From Comamonadaceae bacterium (lineage in GTDB: Bacteria > Pseudomonadota > Gammaproteobacteria > Burkholderiales > Burkholderiaceae_C): DNA of 41,147 bases. The notes beneath the pieces are model-generated. The model searched no databases, was not told the origin of the DNA, and saw only the letters and a list, made by a program, of their open reading frames with translations. The DNA lies in the NCBI GenBank assembly GCA_947451385.1, contig CANFYZ010000030.1, positions 1 through 41,147 of the forward strand. Direction: 5' to 3'. The position numbers and the translations under genes were made by a program. Below, one piece after another: positions 23,887 to 33,800 of the stretch. Every line of letters starts with the position of its first letter. Position 1 is the first letter of the stretch.

Positions 23887-26694
23887 ATGAAATTGACGCT
23901 CAAAAATACACAGGTAACAGGCCTGTCAGAAACGCAAGGTTTTCTGATCTCACCGAATCACCCGGTCCGAATCCAAGCGGTACCCCAGAGCAAGGTGGAG
24001 CTGTTCATTGATGGTGTTAAACAAACCGGTACCGAGTTGGTCAACGGTAAACACGCTCAGCTGAAGAAGGCTGACAAAAATTTGGTGCTCAGTTTGGATG
24101 GTGAGCCCCTGGTTGAAATTACCGACTTTTATGCCACGGAGGGGGTTTCGTTGGATGGCGCCGGCTGGCAATTTTCAAACAATGACGCTCTGGGTGTACA
24201 GAACGGCACGGTGGTTTCGCTCGCAAATGATGAAATTACGCCGCAAGCCTTACCTTTGGCGGTATTGGCAGGTGCAGGTCCGGGATTGGGCTTAGTCGCC
24301 GTTTTAGGCGGTTTGGGCTTGATCGCAGCGGGCGGGGGGGGGAACAGCCTCAGCCCGCTAGAGGCTGCATTGGCCAAGATCGAGGCTTATAACAATGGCA
24401 ACGGTCAAAACACGCCGGTACCCACGGTACAAGATTACACCGATGCCGGCGTCACAGGCGTCACGGCAGACAACCTGATCGCTGTGAATGTGCAGGTGCT
24501 CAACCAATCCGTGGGTGGCGCCAACACCGACCTGAAAATTCAAACCGTCGTGACCGGTGTCAATAACGCTGTCGCCGCGCTGAGTGCCTTTGCCCAAGCC
24601 AACGCCTCGGGTTTAAGTAACGCGACCGGGTCTATTCCTGACTTGCTCAGTTTTTCGGATGCGGGCTTAACGGGCGTCACCGCCACCAATCTGAGCTCGA
24701 TCGACGATGCATTGGCCAGTGCCAAGGTGGACGCAAGCAGAACCGATACGCCCGCCAAGATACAGGCCATCATCAACGACTACATCGCGCTATTGGCCAG
24801 TGCGGACGGTATTGCCGGTAACACCTCCACGCCACTCACTGCAGCCCAGTTTGACGATATCGGCATCGACGGGGTCACGCCGGGCAGTAACCAAAACTTG
24901 TTGAACAGCGTCATCGATGGCAAATCGAAACCGGATGTCAACACCGTCTCTGAGGTGCAGGCTTTGGCCGATGCCGCCAAAGCGGTTATGGCCGGCGCCG
25001 CTGCAGGCACTGCACCCACCAAGGCGCAGCTGGAACTGCTGGGCGTTGCCAACATCACCGATGGCAATTTGGCCGCTGTACAAGCGGCCATCAATGCAAC
25101 AAACGACGATGGCAGCGGTGTGGACTCCTTGGCCAAGTTGCAAACCGTTGTGGCGAACACCGTCCTGAGTGCAATCGCACAGATCCAAGCCGCAGCCGAA
25201 GGCGATACCGCTAACGGCACCACACCGGCTTTAACGACATATGCCACGGCCGGCATCAGTGGGGTGACCGCAGGCAATCTCGCTGCCATCAACAGCGCCC
25301 TCGACAGCACGGTGGTCAACGGCAACAAAGCCGACACCACAGCCAAAGTGCAAATCATTGTGGATGCCTACAAAGCCATATTGACAGCAGCTGACGGCCC
25401 GATGGGTGCCAACGCAGCGCCCCTGACAGGCGACCAGTTCGCAGCGGTTGGCGTGACGGGGGTGAGCGGTAGCACAGCGCCAGCAGTGGGGACCGCGTTA
25501 CACCTTCTGGACGATTCGGTGGATTTAAGTGCCACAACGATGGTGAACACCTACCCGGCATTGCAGCACATGGCCGATGCTGCGGCACACGTCATGAGCG
25601 ACGTGGCAGGGGGCGCTACTGCCACTGTGGCTGATTTTGCTTACCTGGGCATCCTTGGCGTCACTGCGGCCAATCTGGGTGCAGTAAGAACTGGCATTGA
25701 CAACGCGACTGCCAGTACCGTTGACACGGTGGCCTCACTGCAAAGTGTTGTCAACAGCGTCATTGGCTCGCCCACTTTGGAAACAGCCCTGGGCAACGTG
25801 ACCAATCTCGATGTCACCTCCAACCTGGTTTTGACTTCCTTCAGCGCGGTCAAGTTGGGCGCCTCGGGCATGATTCATATTCATCAAACGGGGGGGGCTG
25901 GCTACAACGGGGCCATCACACCCAGCAGCCATGACGTTGACATTGATCTGTCGACCGCTGCGGGCCGCAGTTTGGTGACGATGGACGCCAGCGGCACCAA
26001 AATCACCATCAATCCCACCTGGGACTTGGACCTGGGCGCCAACTACACCCTGAGTATGGATGCGGGTGCATTTGTTGATCTGGCGACAGGTACCCACGAT
26101 TCACGCGCAGTCAGCGGCGTTGGCTTCAGCACCGTCACCCCCGGATTCCATGGCAGTGGCCATACGGTGGCACAAGACGCCGTCGCCTCGCAAATGATGC
26201 AGGCCGACGGCAGCCTGGCCGCCAGCAAATTTTGGGCAAGCATTCAAGACATCGGCAACAGCAACACCCCCATGGCCGAACTGGGCAGTTTGGCTGGCGG
26301 GGCCTATGCCTTGGTGGTCAAAAACTACGCTCAGGTTGCGGGCGGAACCCCCTTAACCGGTGATGGTGTGGCGCTGCGAGACACCAATGTGAGTGTCACC
26401 AATTTTGGCGCCAACGATGTTCTCTATATCGACAACCAAGCCAACAACGCGGCAATGCAAAAGATTGATCTGCGTTACAGCGACCTGTTGGCAGGCGGTG
26501 TCAACCATGGTGGAACGGCTGACCAAACCATTCTGAGTTTCGGCACCACGAGCCTTCAAAGTTACGGCACGTCCCAAATTGCATTGGGCTTTGAGGGCAA
26601 CAGCACGAACCAAGTGTTTCACGCAATCTACGACGTGCCCGGAACTCCTGGTTTTGCCAGTTTCTTGCATTCGCAACCTGTGATCGCGGGTTGA
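23887..26694 (+). CDS. Large repeat surface protein A: BapA-like prefix, seven helical repeats, shared C-terminal domain
   Basis: A 935-aa protein with no Sec signal peptide. Residues 1-120 are beta-rich and resemble the prefix of BapA-type biofilm proteins (E-I-T-D-F-Y-A-T-E-G-V-S-L near 77-90). Residues 122-152 form a Gly/Ala/Leu hydrophobic segment ending in G-G-G-G. Residues about 156-630 hold seven roughly 65-residue repeats marked by T-G-V-T-A-x-N-L and Q-x-I-V-D-A-Y. Residues about 632-935 are a beta-rich domain nearly identical to that of the next gene. I infer export by a type I system and a place at the cell surface or in biofilm matrix; no exporter gene is in view. A G9 tract at 24334-24342 could cause slippage. 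Confidence 0.82.
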   Translation: MKLTLKNTQVTGLSETQGFLISPNHPVRIQAVPQSKVELFIDGVKQTGTELVNGKHAQLKKADKNLVLSLDGEPLVEITDFYATEGVSLDGAGWQFSNNDALGVQNGTVVSLANDEITPQALPLAVLAGAGPGLGLVAVLGGLGLIAAGGGGNSLSPLEAALAKIEAYNNGNGQNTPVPTVQDYTDAGVTGVTADNLIAVNVQVLNQSVGGANTDLKIQTVVTGVNNAVAALSAFAQANASGLSNATGSIPDLLSFSDAGLTGVTATNLSSIDDALASAKVDASRTDTPAKIQAIINDYIALLASADGIAGNTSTPLTAAQFDDIGIDGVTPGSNQNLLNSVIDGKSKPDVNTVSEVQALADAAKAVMAGAAAGTAPTKAQLELLGVANITDGNLAAVQAAINATNDDGSGVDSLAKLQTVVANTVLSAIAQIQAAAEGDTANGTTPALTTYATAGISGVTAGNLAAINSALDSTVVNGNKADTTAKVQIIVDAYKAILTAADGPMGANAAPLTGDQFAAVGVTGVSGSTAPAVGTALHLLDDSVDLSATTMVNTYPALQHMADAAAHVMSDVAGGATATVADFAYLGILGVTAANLGAVRTGIDNATASTVDTVASLQSVVNSVIGSPTLETALGNVTNLDVTSNLVLTSFSAVKLGASGMIHIHQTGGAGYNGAITPSSHDVDIDLSTAAGRSLVTMDASGTKITINPTWDLDLGANYTLSMDAGAFVDLATGTHDSRAVSGVGFSTVTPGFHGSGHTVAQDAVASQMMQADGSLAASKFWASIQDIGNSNTPMAELGSLAGGAYALVVKNYAQVAGGTPLTGDGVALRDTNVSVTNFGANDVLYIDNQANNAAMQKIDLRYSDLLAGGVNHGGTADQTILSFGTTSLQSYGTSQIALGFEGNSTNQVFHAIYDVPGTPGFASFLHSQPVIAG
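24334..24342 (+). repeat. Homopolymeric G9 tract in the coding sequence of protein A
   Basis: Nine consecutive G encode three of the four glycines that end the hydrophobic segment (residues 150-152). One base gained or lost would shift the frame and cut the protein to its prefix. A second tract of eight G is at 25890-25897; the paralogous position in the next gene is not a G run. Confidence 0.85.
24352..25780 (+). repeat. Repeat array of protein A (7 units)
   Basis: One divergent unit is followed by two a-b-c triplets. Type a units contain N-L-A-A-I-N-S-A-L-D and Q-I-I-V-D-A-Y-K-A-I-L; type b contain L-x-L-L-D-D-x-V-D and A-D-A-A-A-H-V-M; type c contain N-L-A-A-V-Q-A-A-I. The two a units are about 593 bases apart. 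Confidence 0.8.
25781..26694 (+). repeat. Paralogous 3' block, copy 1 (matches 29547-30460)
   Basis: This 914-base end of gene A aligns without a single gap to the end of gene B at a constant offset of 3766 bases, through to both stop codons. Similarity is highest from about 25930 on; in one stretch aligned by eye (26181-26310) about nine bases of 130 differ. Confidence 0.9.
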
Positions 26695-26728
26695 TCCTGC
26701 ATCAGATTTTTTTATTCAAACCCTCATC

Positions 26729-26767
26729 TCTTCACTTCAACTCTTCACCTCAACTCTTTACTTTAAC
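26729..26767. repeat. Three tandem 13-bp repeats ahead of gene B
   Basis: TCTTCACTTCAAC, TCTTCACCTCAAC and TCTTTACTTTAAC follow one another directly, ending 15 bases before the start codon of gene B. They fill most of the 88-base gap between genes A and B. Copy number could affect spacing of a promoter or mRNA leader. Confidence 0.85.
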
Positions 26768-26782
26768 TTGAACGGAAACATC

Positions 26783-29700
26783 ATGGCTACCACATCAAAA
26801 TATTTCGTAATCAACCCGACCTCTGGCACCACCTCAGACTATCTTGATTTTGACCTGAACTATGGCGGGGGCACTATCAGCACGGTCGGGGCCGACATTG
26901 TCTACAACGGCACAGCTTCCGTTGACGGTATCTATGTGCGCCCCGGTATGACCTATGACCTGACAAATACGTCAGGCGGTATAGACAAAATATATTTTGG
27001 CGGCAACTTAAGCGATTACGTGAAGTCGTTCAACAGCGGCAACATGATTTTGCAGCGAACAGTGAACAGCCAATTAGAAAAAATCACCCTGAATCAAGGA
27101 AACTCTCTCAGCTCGGACGACTTGATTTTTCTCGATGGGAAAGTCAGCGCGAATGCGCTTTACATCAGTGGCGCCACTCTGCCGCCCTTGGATACGTCTG
27201 AAAACTCCAATGCGCCAGCGATTCCCTCCCCTCTGAATGCCACCATTCAGGCTTGGTCGACCAACCCGGCTGGCGTCGGTCAGAAGGGTGAGACATTTGC
27301 ATCGAGCAAACCCGGCATTTCATTGATCTTGAACGGCGGCAGTGGTGTGGACACGGTTTACGTTGCCGACGGCGAGATGGTCGACGCGACGGGGCTTGCT
27401 GGCAGTATCGACAAAGTCTATTTTCGTGGCACCTGGGAGTCGTATACAAAAACAGCCTTGGCCAATGGCAATTTGCAATTTGTCGGGTTGGCCAACGGCG
27501 AAAAAGTCACGGTGACTGCGGGCAATGGTTTTTCTTTTGATCAACTGATTTTTGCCAACGGTTCAGTCACCACCAACAACGCACAACTGGCCATCCAGAG
27601 CAACGCCACCGGCCTGATTGGCGCTGTTCAAAATAATGACCCGACGATCAAAACCCCGTTGTACAACGACCCACAGGTAGCCGCTGCACTGGCGGTTATT
27701 CGGGACGCAGCGCAAAACAACACCGCCACCGACACCACCCCCAGCCTGCTGACCTACATCACCGCAGGCGTGTTGGGCGTGACGGATGGCACCGCGGGCA
27801 ACTTGGCCGCCATCAACAGTGCGCTGTCCAGCAGCGCCATCGGCGGTTCACTCGCCGACACCACGGTCAAAGTGCAAACCATTGTCGATGCCTACAAAGC
27901 CATCCTCACCAGTGCCGATAACAACGCGACACCCAACACCACCACCGCGCTGACGCCTGCCCAATTCACGGCCGTGGGTGTGAATAACGTACCCACAACA
28001 GGCACGGCCTTGGCGCTGCTCGGCAACGTTGTGGACGTCAGCCAAACCACTGCCGTGGACAGCACTGGCGAATTACAGAACATGGTCAAGGCCGTCAATG
28101 ACATTGGTGCTGCCGTGGGTCAAGGCATGGCGACCACCGTGACTGAAGCTGACTTGATTGCATTGGGCATTCAAGGCGTATTGCCGACCAATATTGCGGC
28201 CATCCAGGCGGCCATCGGCACAGGTACCGCCACCAATGTCAATACCAAGGCCGCTTTGCAGTCCCTTGTGACCAACGCCATCAGCACCACCAATCTGGAT
28301 GCGGCGCTGACCGTCTTGAAAACTGCAGCGGCTGGCAACTCTGCCACCAGCCCTGTTGCCCTGACGGCATTGGAGTACGCCAAAGCTGGCCTCACCGGTG
28401 TAGATGCTGGCAATGTCGCGGCCATGAACAGCGCGCTGGACAGCGCCGTTGTTGGTAGTGCACAACTCAATACCGAGGCCTTGGCCCAAGGGATTGTGGA
28501 CGCCTACAAATCTATTTTGGCCAGCGCGGATGGGCCTACGGGAACCACCTCGACCCCCCTCACGGGTGAAGCGTACGCGCTCATCGGTGTGACGGGTTTG
28601 CAAGCCAGTGGCGCACCCGCAGCGGGCAGTGCCTTGTCACTCCTTGACAGCGTCATCGACATCAAAGCCACCACTGCGGTGGACACCGAAGGCAAGGTGC
28701 AAGCCTTGGCCGACGCAGCCAACCATGTGATGACCGCCGCCGGGCTGCCTAATGGCTCGACCAATCCGCTCACTGCTGCCGACCTGGCCGCTCTGGGGAT
28801 TACCGGCTTGACCGCCAACAACACGCAAGCCGTGATCAACGCCATCGTGGCCCAAACTTCAGATGCCAACGTCGACACGCTGGCCAAATTGCAGACCCTG
28901 GCCAACGCGGCAGAGACCAGCGCCACAACCGCCCTGAGCAAAATCATTGCCGCAGCCGATGCCAATAACGCGGTCAGTACCAGCTTGGCAGCCTCGGTCT
29001 ACAGCGACGCTGGGGTATCTGGCGTGACCGATGCCGCTCATTTACTGGCAGCCAACAGCGCCTTGGACAGTGGCATCACAGGTGTACAGGTCAACACCGT
29101 GGCAGGCGTGCAAAACTTGGTCAACGCCTACAACGCCATCTTGAGTTTGGCCGACAACATAGCCAACACCGCTACGCCTACCCTCACTGGCGATCAGTAC
29201 GCCGCCGTCGGTATCACTGGCGTGACGGGCTCGGCCTTGCCTGCGGCAGGCAGCACGGTGTATCTGCTCGACAGCGTGGTGGATGCGAAGTCCATCACCG
29301 AAGTCAACACCGTGCCTTTGTTGCAAAGCATTGAAACTGCTGCCGCCCACATCATGGCCGCAGGCAACAATGGTGCACAAACCATCACGGCTGTTGATCT
29401 CACCGCCTTGGGCCTCAACGGTAATTTCACCGATACGGCCACCTTGGCTGGCATCAATACAGCCATTCATGCGGCAGCATTGACGGGCGTTGATACCAAA
29501 GCTGAGCTGCAATCCATCGCTGATTTGGCGGCCCATGCCACCCTGAGCACGGCCCTGAATGGTGTGACCAATCTGGATGTCACCTCCAGTATCGTTTTGA
29601 CATCTTCAACCGCGGTCTCATTGAACTCCCTTGGCTTGATTCATATCCATGAAACCGGCGGTGTGGGCTACAACGGCGCCATCACAACAGGCAGTCATGA

Positions 29701-30460
29701 CGTTGACATTGATCTGTCGACCGCAGCGGGTCGCAGTTTGGTGACGATTGACGCCAGCGGCACCAAAATCACCATCAATCCCACCTGGGACTTGGACCTG
29801 GGCGCCAACTACACCCTGAGCATGGATGCAGGTGCATTTTTGGGTCTCTCAGGCAACCATAACGCCTCAGTGGCCGTCAGCGGCGTGGGCTTCAGCACCG
29901 TCACGCCTGGTACGCATGGCAGTGGCCATACAGTGGCGCAAGACGCCACCGCCTCGCAAATGATGCAGGCCGACGGCAGTCTGGCCGCCAGCAAGTATTG
30001 GGCAAGCATTCAAGACATCGGCAACATCAATACCCCCATGGCCGAACTGGGCAGTTTGGCTGGCGGGTCCTATGCTTTGGTGGTCAAAAACTACGCTTTG
30101 CAAGCGGGCGGAACCGCCTCAACCGGTGATGGTGTGGCGCTGCGAGACACCAATGTGAGTGTCACCAATTTTGGCGCCAATGACGTTCTTTACATCGACA
30201 ACCAGGCCAACAACGCGGCAACCCAAAACATCGATTTGCGTTACAGCGACCTGTTGGCAGGCGGTGTCAACCATGGTGGAACGGCTGACCAAACCATCCT
30301 GAGTTTCGGCACCACGAGCCTTCAAAGTTACGGCACCTCTCAAATTGCATTGGGCTTTGAGGGCAACAACACGAACCAAGTGTTTCACGCGATCTACGAC
30401 ATCCTGCCCACGGTAGGGTTTGCAACTTTCTTGCACTCCAATCCCGTGATTTCAGGCTGA
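26783..30460 (+). CDS. Large repeat surface protein B: two-copy beta N-terminal module, nine helical repeats, C-terminal domain shared with A
   Basis: A 1225-aa protein without signal peptide. Residues 1-290 contain two copies of an about 110-residue beta-rich unit: each has V-D-x-I/V-Y-V, then D-L/A-T-x-x-x-G-x-I-D-K-I/V-Y-F, and ends in L-I-F-x-x-G-x-V. The second copy opens with a single RTX-like nonapeptide, G-G-S-G-V-D-T-V-Y. Residues about 292-920 hold three a-b-c triplets of the helical repeat. The last 300 residues match protein A. ATG 26783 is chosen because M-A-T-T-S-K-Y-F-V-I-N also begins protein C. It is 88 bases behind gene A, so co-transcription is likely. An imperfect hairpin follows it. 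Confidence 0.82.
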   Translation: MATTSKYFVINPTSGTTSDYLDFDLNYGGGTISTVGADIVYNGTASVDGIYVRPGMTYDLTNTSGGIDKIYFGGNLSDYVKSFNSGNMILQRTVNSQLEKITLNQGNSLSSDDLIFLDGKVSANALYISGATLPPLDTSENSNAPAIPSPLNATIQAWSTNPAGVGQKGETFASSKPGISLILNGGSGVDTVYVADGEMVDATGLAGSIDKVYFRGTWESYTKTALANGNLQFVGLANGEKVTVTAGNGFSFDQLIFANGSVTTNNAQLAIQSNATGLIGAVQNNDPTIKTPLYNDPQVAAALAVIRDAAQNNTATDTTPSLLTYITAGVLGVTDGTAGNLAAINSALSSSAIGGSLADTTVKVQTIVDAYKAILTSADNNATPNTTTALTPAQFTAVGVNNVPTTGTALALLGNVVDVSQTTAVDSTGELQNMVKAVNDIGAAVGQGMATTVTEADLIALGIQGVLPTNIAAIQAAIGTGTATNVNTKAALQSLVTNAISTTNLDAALTVLKTAAAGNSATSPVALTALEYAKAGLTGVDAGNVAAMNSALDSAVVGSAQLNTEALAQGIVDAYKSILASADGPTGTTSTPLTGEAYALIGVTGLQASGAPAAGSALSLLDSVIDIKATTAVDTEGKVQALADAANHVMTAAGLPNGSTNPLTAADLAALGITGLTANNTQAVINAIVAQTSDANVDTLAKLQTLANAAETSATTALSKIIAAADANNAVSTSLAASVYSDAGVSGVTDAAHLLAANSALDSGITGVQVNTVAGVQNLVNAYNAILSLADNIANTATPTLTGDQYAAVGITGVTGSALPAAGSTVYLLDSVVDAKSITEVNTVPLLQSIETAAAHIMAAGNNGAQTITAVDLTALGLNGNFTDTATLAGINTAIHAAALTGVDTKAELQSIADLAAHATLSTALNGVTNLDVTSSIVLTSSTAVSLNSLGLIHIHETGGVGYNGAITTGSHDVDIDLSTAAGRSLVTIDASGTKITINPTWDLDLGANYTLSMDAGAFLGLSGNHNASVAVSGVGFSTVTPGTHGSGHTVAQDATASQMMQADGSLAASKYWASIQDIGNINTPMAELGSLAGGSYALVVKNYALQAGGTASTGDGVALRDTNVSVTNFGANDVLYIDNQANNAATQNIDLRYSDLLAGGVNHGGTADQTILSFGTTSLQSYGTSQIALGFEGNNTNQVFHAIYDILPTVGFATFLHSNPVISG
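27658..29546 (+). repeat. Repeat array of protein B (9 units)
   Basis: Three a-b-c triplets follow the linker T-P-L-Y-N-D, which also opens the array of protein C. The N-S-A-L core of the a units recurs near 27811, 28426 and 29053, spacings of about 615 and 627 bases. Confidence 0.82.
29547..30460 (+). repeat. Paralogous 3' block, copy 2 (matches 25781-26694)
   Basis: Second copy of the gap-free 914-base block that encodes the C-terminal domain of proteins A and B. Hallmarks in both are the I-H-I-H segment, D-V-D-I-D-L-S-T-A-A-G-R-S-L-V, W-D-L-D-L-G-A-N-Y-T-L-S and the end F-L-H-S-x-P-V-I-x-G. Confidence 0.9.
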
Positions 30461-30820
30461 TCACGGTTGTCTGCCTATGCCGCTACCTATGTCTTTGCCT
30501 CTTCGTCTGTCATCAGCACGTTAGGCATGGCTTAGGCACTTTGCAGGGGCAGCAGGCATCAGAGGGTCTCATCCTGCGAGGTTGAGGTCCCTCTTTCAAT
30601 TATTTTATTTATAACAATTATTTACAACTAAGTATGCGTAATGACGTTTCCCCAACACGAACCTCACAGATGGATGCTTAGAATTAAATTGGTCATTTTG
30701 AATACTAAAAATATCAAATAAATTATTTTTAGATGAATTTCAAATTGAAAAATATCTAATTGATATGAGCCACTGCGCCGCCGGCGTCAAAACTTAAAAC
30801 ACCTCTCACGGAGCACACGG
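30461..30820. other. 360-base AT-rich intergenic region ahead of gene C
   Basis: I see no gene here. The first 100 bases are mixed and end in the hairpin described separately. From about 30597 to 30770 the sequence is strongly AT-rich and looks like a promoter or nucleoid-protein binding region. It carries AACAATTATTTACA (30613-30626) and GAATTTCAAATTG (30735-30747), each a one-mismatch match to an element upstream of gene A (the second in reverse orientation). CGGAG at 30809-30813 is the ribosome site of gene C. Confidence 0.6.
30561..30600 (+). terminator. Imperfect hairpin with T-rich tail after gene B
   Basis: AGAGGG at 30561-30566 pairs with CCCTCT at 30589-30594; inner TCA/TGA and CCT/AGG pairs extend the stem. 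TTTCAATTATTTTATTT follows. It probably ends the A-B transcript. Confidence 0.55.
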
Positions 30821-33800
30821 ATGGCCACCACTTCTAAATATTTCGTCATCAATTCATCAGGCGATAGCCAGGACTTTCTGGATTTCGAACTGAACTACGG
30901 AGGGGGCAGCATTTCGACCGTGGGCCAGAATATTTTGTACAACGGCACATCCGGGGTCGATGCAATTTTTGTGCGTCCTGGCAGTACTTACGACCTGACC
31001 AACACCTCAGGCAATATCGACAAAATCTATCTCACTGGCAGCCTGAGTGACTATCACGCGCAGATCAACAACAACGGCAATCTGGTCTTAACGCGGAATG
31101 TGGGTGGCCAAATCGAATCGGTGACGCTCACCGCAGGAAACCAATTCAATTACGACAGTCTGATTTTTGCCAATGGCAAAGTCTCTAATAAAGATGTGTC
31201 AGAAGCCATCACAAATAACACGGCATTGCCCGTACCTAACGCAGCAGAAACATCTCTTCACCCCCTGGTCCCCAGTAGCCTCAGCGCTTCGCTTGAAGCG
31301 TGGTCCACGAACACCGCGCCTGTAGGACAAAAAGGGGAAACCTTTGCCTCCACCAAAGCAGGTGTTTCTTTGGTCGTCCACGGTGGCAGTGGCATTGATA
31401 CGGTGTATGTGGCCGATGGTGAAGTGGTCGATGCGACCGGACTGGCTGGCAGTGTGGACAAGGTGTACATGCGTGGGACCTGGGAGTCCTACGAAAAGAC
31501 CGTGCTGGCGAATGGCAACTTGGAGTTCAAACGGCTGATCAATGGATTCGAGGAAAAAGTAACGGTCACTGGCGGCAACGGATTTTCGTTCGACCAACTG
31601 ATTTTTGCTAACGGATCGGTCACCACCTTCAATGCGGTGATGGCTCTGGCTGTCAATCCTTTGGCGCCCATCACTTCGGTATCAGGAATAAACCTGACCA
31701 CCGTCACCCCGCTCTACAACGACTTTGAAGTGGCCGCCGCACTCGCGGCCATTCGGGATGCCGCGCAGAACAACACGGCAACCGACACCACGCCCAGCCT
31801 GACCACCTATGCCATCGCAGGCGTGACGGGTGTGGACGCCTCCAATCGGGCCGCCATCAACAGCGCGCTGTCCAGCAACCCGGTGACCGGCGCGCAAGCC
31901 ACAACCGCTGCACAAGTGCAAGGCATTGTGAATGCCTACACAGCCATTTTGGCCTCAGCGGACGGCCCGACGGGCAGCACGACCGCCATTCCACTGGCGG
32001 GTAACCTCTTTGCTGCCGTCGGCGTCACCGGTGTGGCCGGCATGACCCCCATCGCGGGCAGCGCGATGGCTTTGATGGACAGCGTGGTGGACGTGGCCAC
32101 CCACAGCCAGGTTGACACCGTGGCCGAGCTTCAAAGCCTGGCCGATGCCGCAGCGCGCGTCATGGCGGCTGCCGGTGGCACCACCTCACAAGCCACGGCC
32201 CTGACCCTGGACGACCTCACTGCGCTGGCCATCACCGGCGTGACCCCAGCCAACTTGTGGGCAGTCCAGTCGGCCATTCAAGCAGCCACGTCAGACACAG
32301 CGGTGGATTCGCAAATCGAACTTCAAGCCCTCGTCACGGCAGCCATCGATGGTGTGGCCATCGCATTGAACAAAATTCAATACGCTGCAGAAAACAACCT
32401 GGCCGCCTTGGGGGACCCGACCCATCCCGCATTGACTGTGCAAGTTTTCAATGCCGCCAGCATCAGCGGTGTGACGGCGGGCAACCTCGCCTCCGTCAAC
32501 AGTGCGCTAGACAGTGCAGCCGTCAATGGTGCGCAAGCCACCACGGCCACGCAAGTGCAAACGCTGGTGGATGGCTACAACGCCATTTTGGCCAGCGCAA
32601 ACGGCACCCACTCGCCGAGTGCGACACCACTCAGCGCTGCAGTGTATGCCGCCATTGGCGTGACCGGCTTGGCCGCCGCAAACGGCGCAGGCACAGTATT
32701 GGCGCTGTTGGACGATGTGGTGGACCTGAGCGTCAAAACCGCGGTGGACATGGAGTCCGAAGTCCAGGCCATGGCCAGTGCCGCAGCCCATGTCATGCAA
32801 GACGTGGGCACCGCCGGAACAGCGGCCCATGTGACTGTCGCCGATCTCGCTGCGCTGGGCATTGCTGGTGTGGGCGCGACGGAGTTGGTCGCAGTACGCG
32901 TTGCCATTCAAGCTTTGACCGACCCCAAGTTGGTGGATTCGCAATACGAATTGCAAACCCTGGTGAACACCACGCTCGGTAAATCTGCGTTGAACATCAT
33001 TGCCGCCGCCGCTGAAGCCAATACCGCTACAGCCACCTTGACCCTCGCCAGCTACACGGCAGCCGGCGTGACCGGTGTGGATGCAAGCAACCTCGCCCCG
33101 ATTAACAGCGCTCTGGACAGTGCCGCCATTGATGGCGCTCGCGCCGACACGCTGCCTCGCGTGCAAGCCATTGTGGACGCCTATCAAGCCTTATTGGCTG
33201 CGGCCAATGGCACACCAGGCAGCACACCGGTCACGGCGGAGCAATTCTTCGCCATTGGGGTGACAGGAGTCACCGGCTCGACCACAGACACCAGCACCGC
33301 CTTGCATTTGCTGGACGATGTCGCCGACTTGTCCGGCGCGTCCGCCGTCAACACCGTTGCCAAGGTGCAAGCCCTGGCCGATGCCGCCGCTCACGTCATG
33401 GAGCTCACCGGCAACCCGAACGCCAACCTCAGTGCCACCCTCAGTGCCAACCTCAGCCCCAGCGCGCAAGAACTGAACACCCTGCTGGGCAACAACCAGG
33501 TCACGCCCCTGAACCTGACGGCGATTCAAAACGCCCTGAAACTCGGGACCGATGCCGGCCTGGACACCCGCGCCGAGTTACAAGCCCTGGTGGACAACGT
33601 CAACAACATCATCTTGCCCGCGGCATTGGGGGCGATTCAATACGCAGCACTCAACAATGTGGCTGCAACAGGCGATGGCTCGCACAGCGCACTGAGCACC
33701 TCCACTTATGCCGCTGCAGGCGTGATCGGCGTGGATGCCAGCAACTTGGCTGCGGTCAACAGCGCATTGGACAGCGTGGCCATCACCGACGTTCAAACCA

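Noticed and set aside
32257-32982. 241-residue alternative plus-strand frame inside gene C
   Set aside because: It lies wholly within the uninterrupted frame of protein C and has no start signal or domain pattern.
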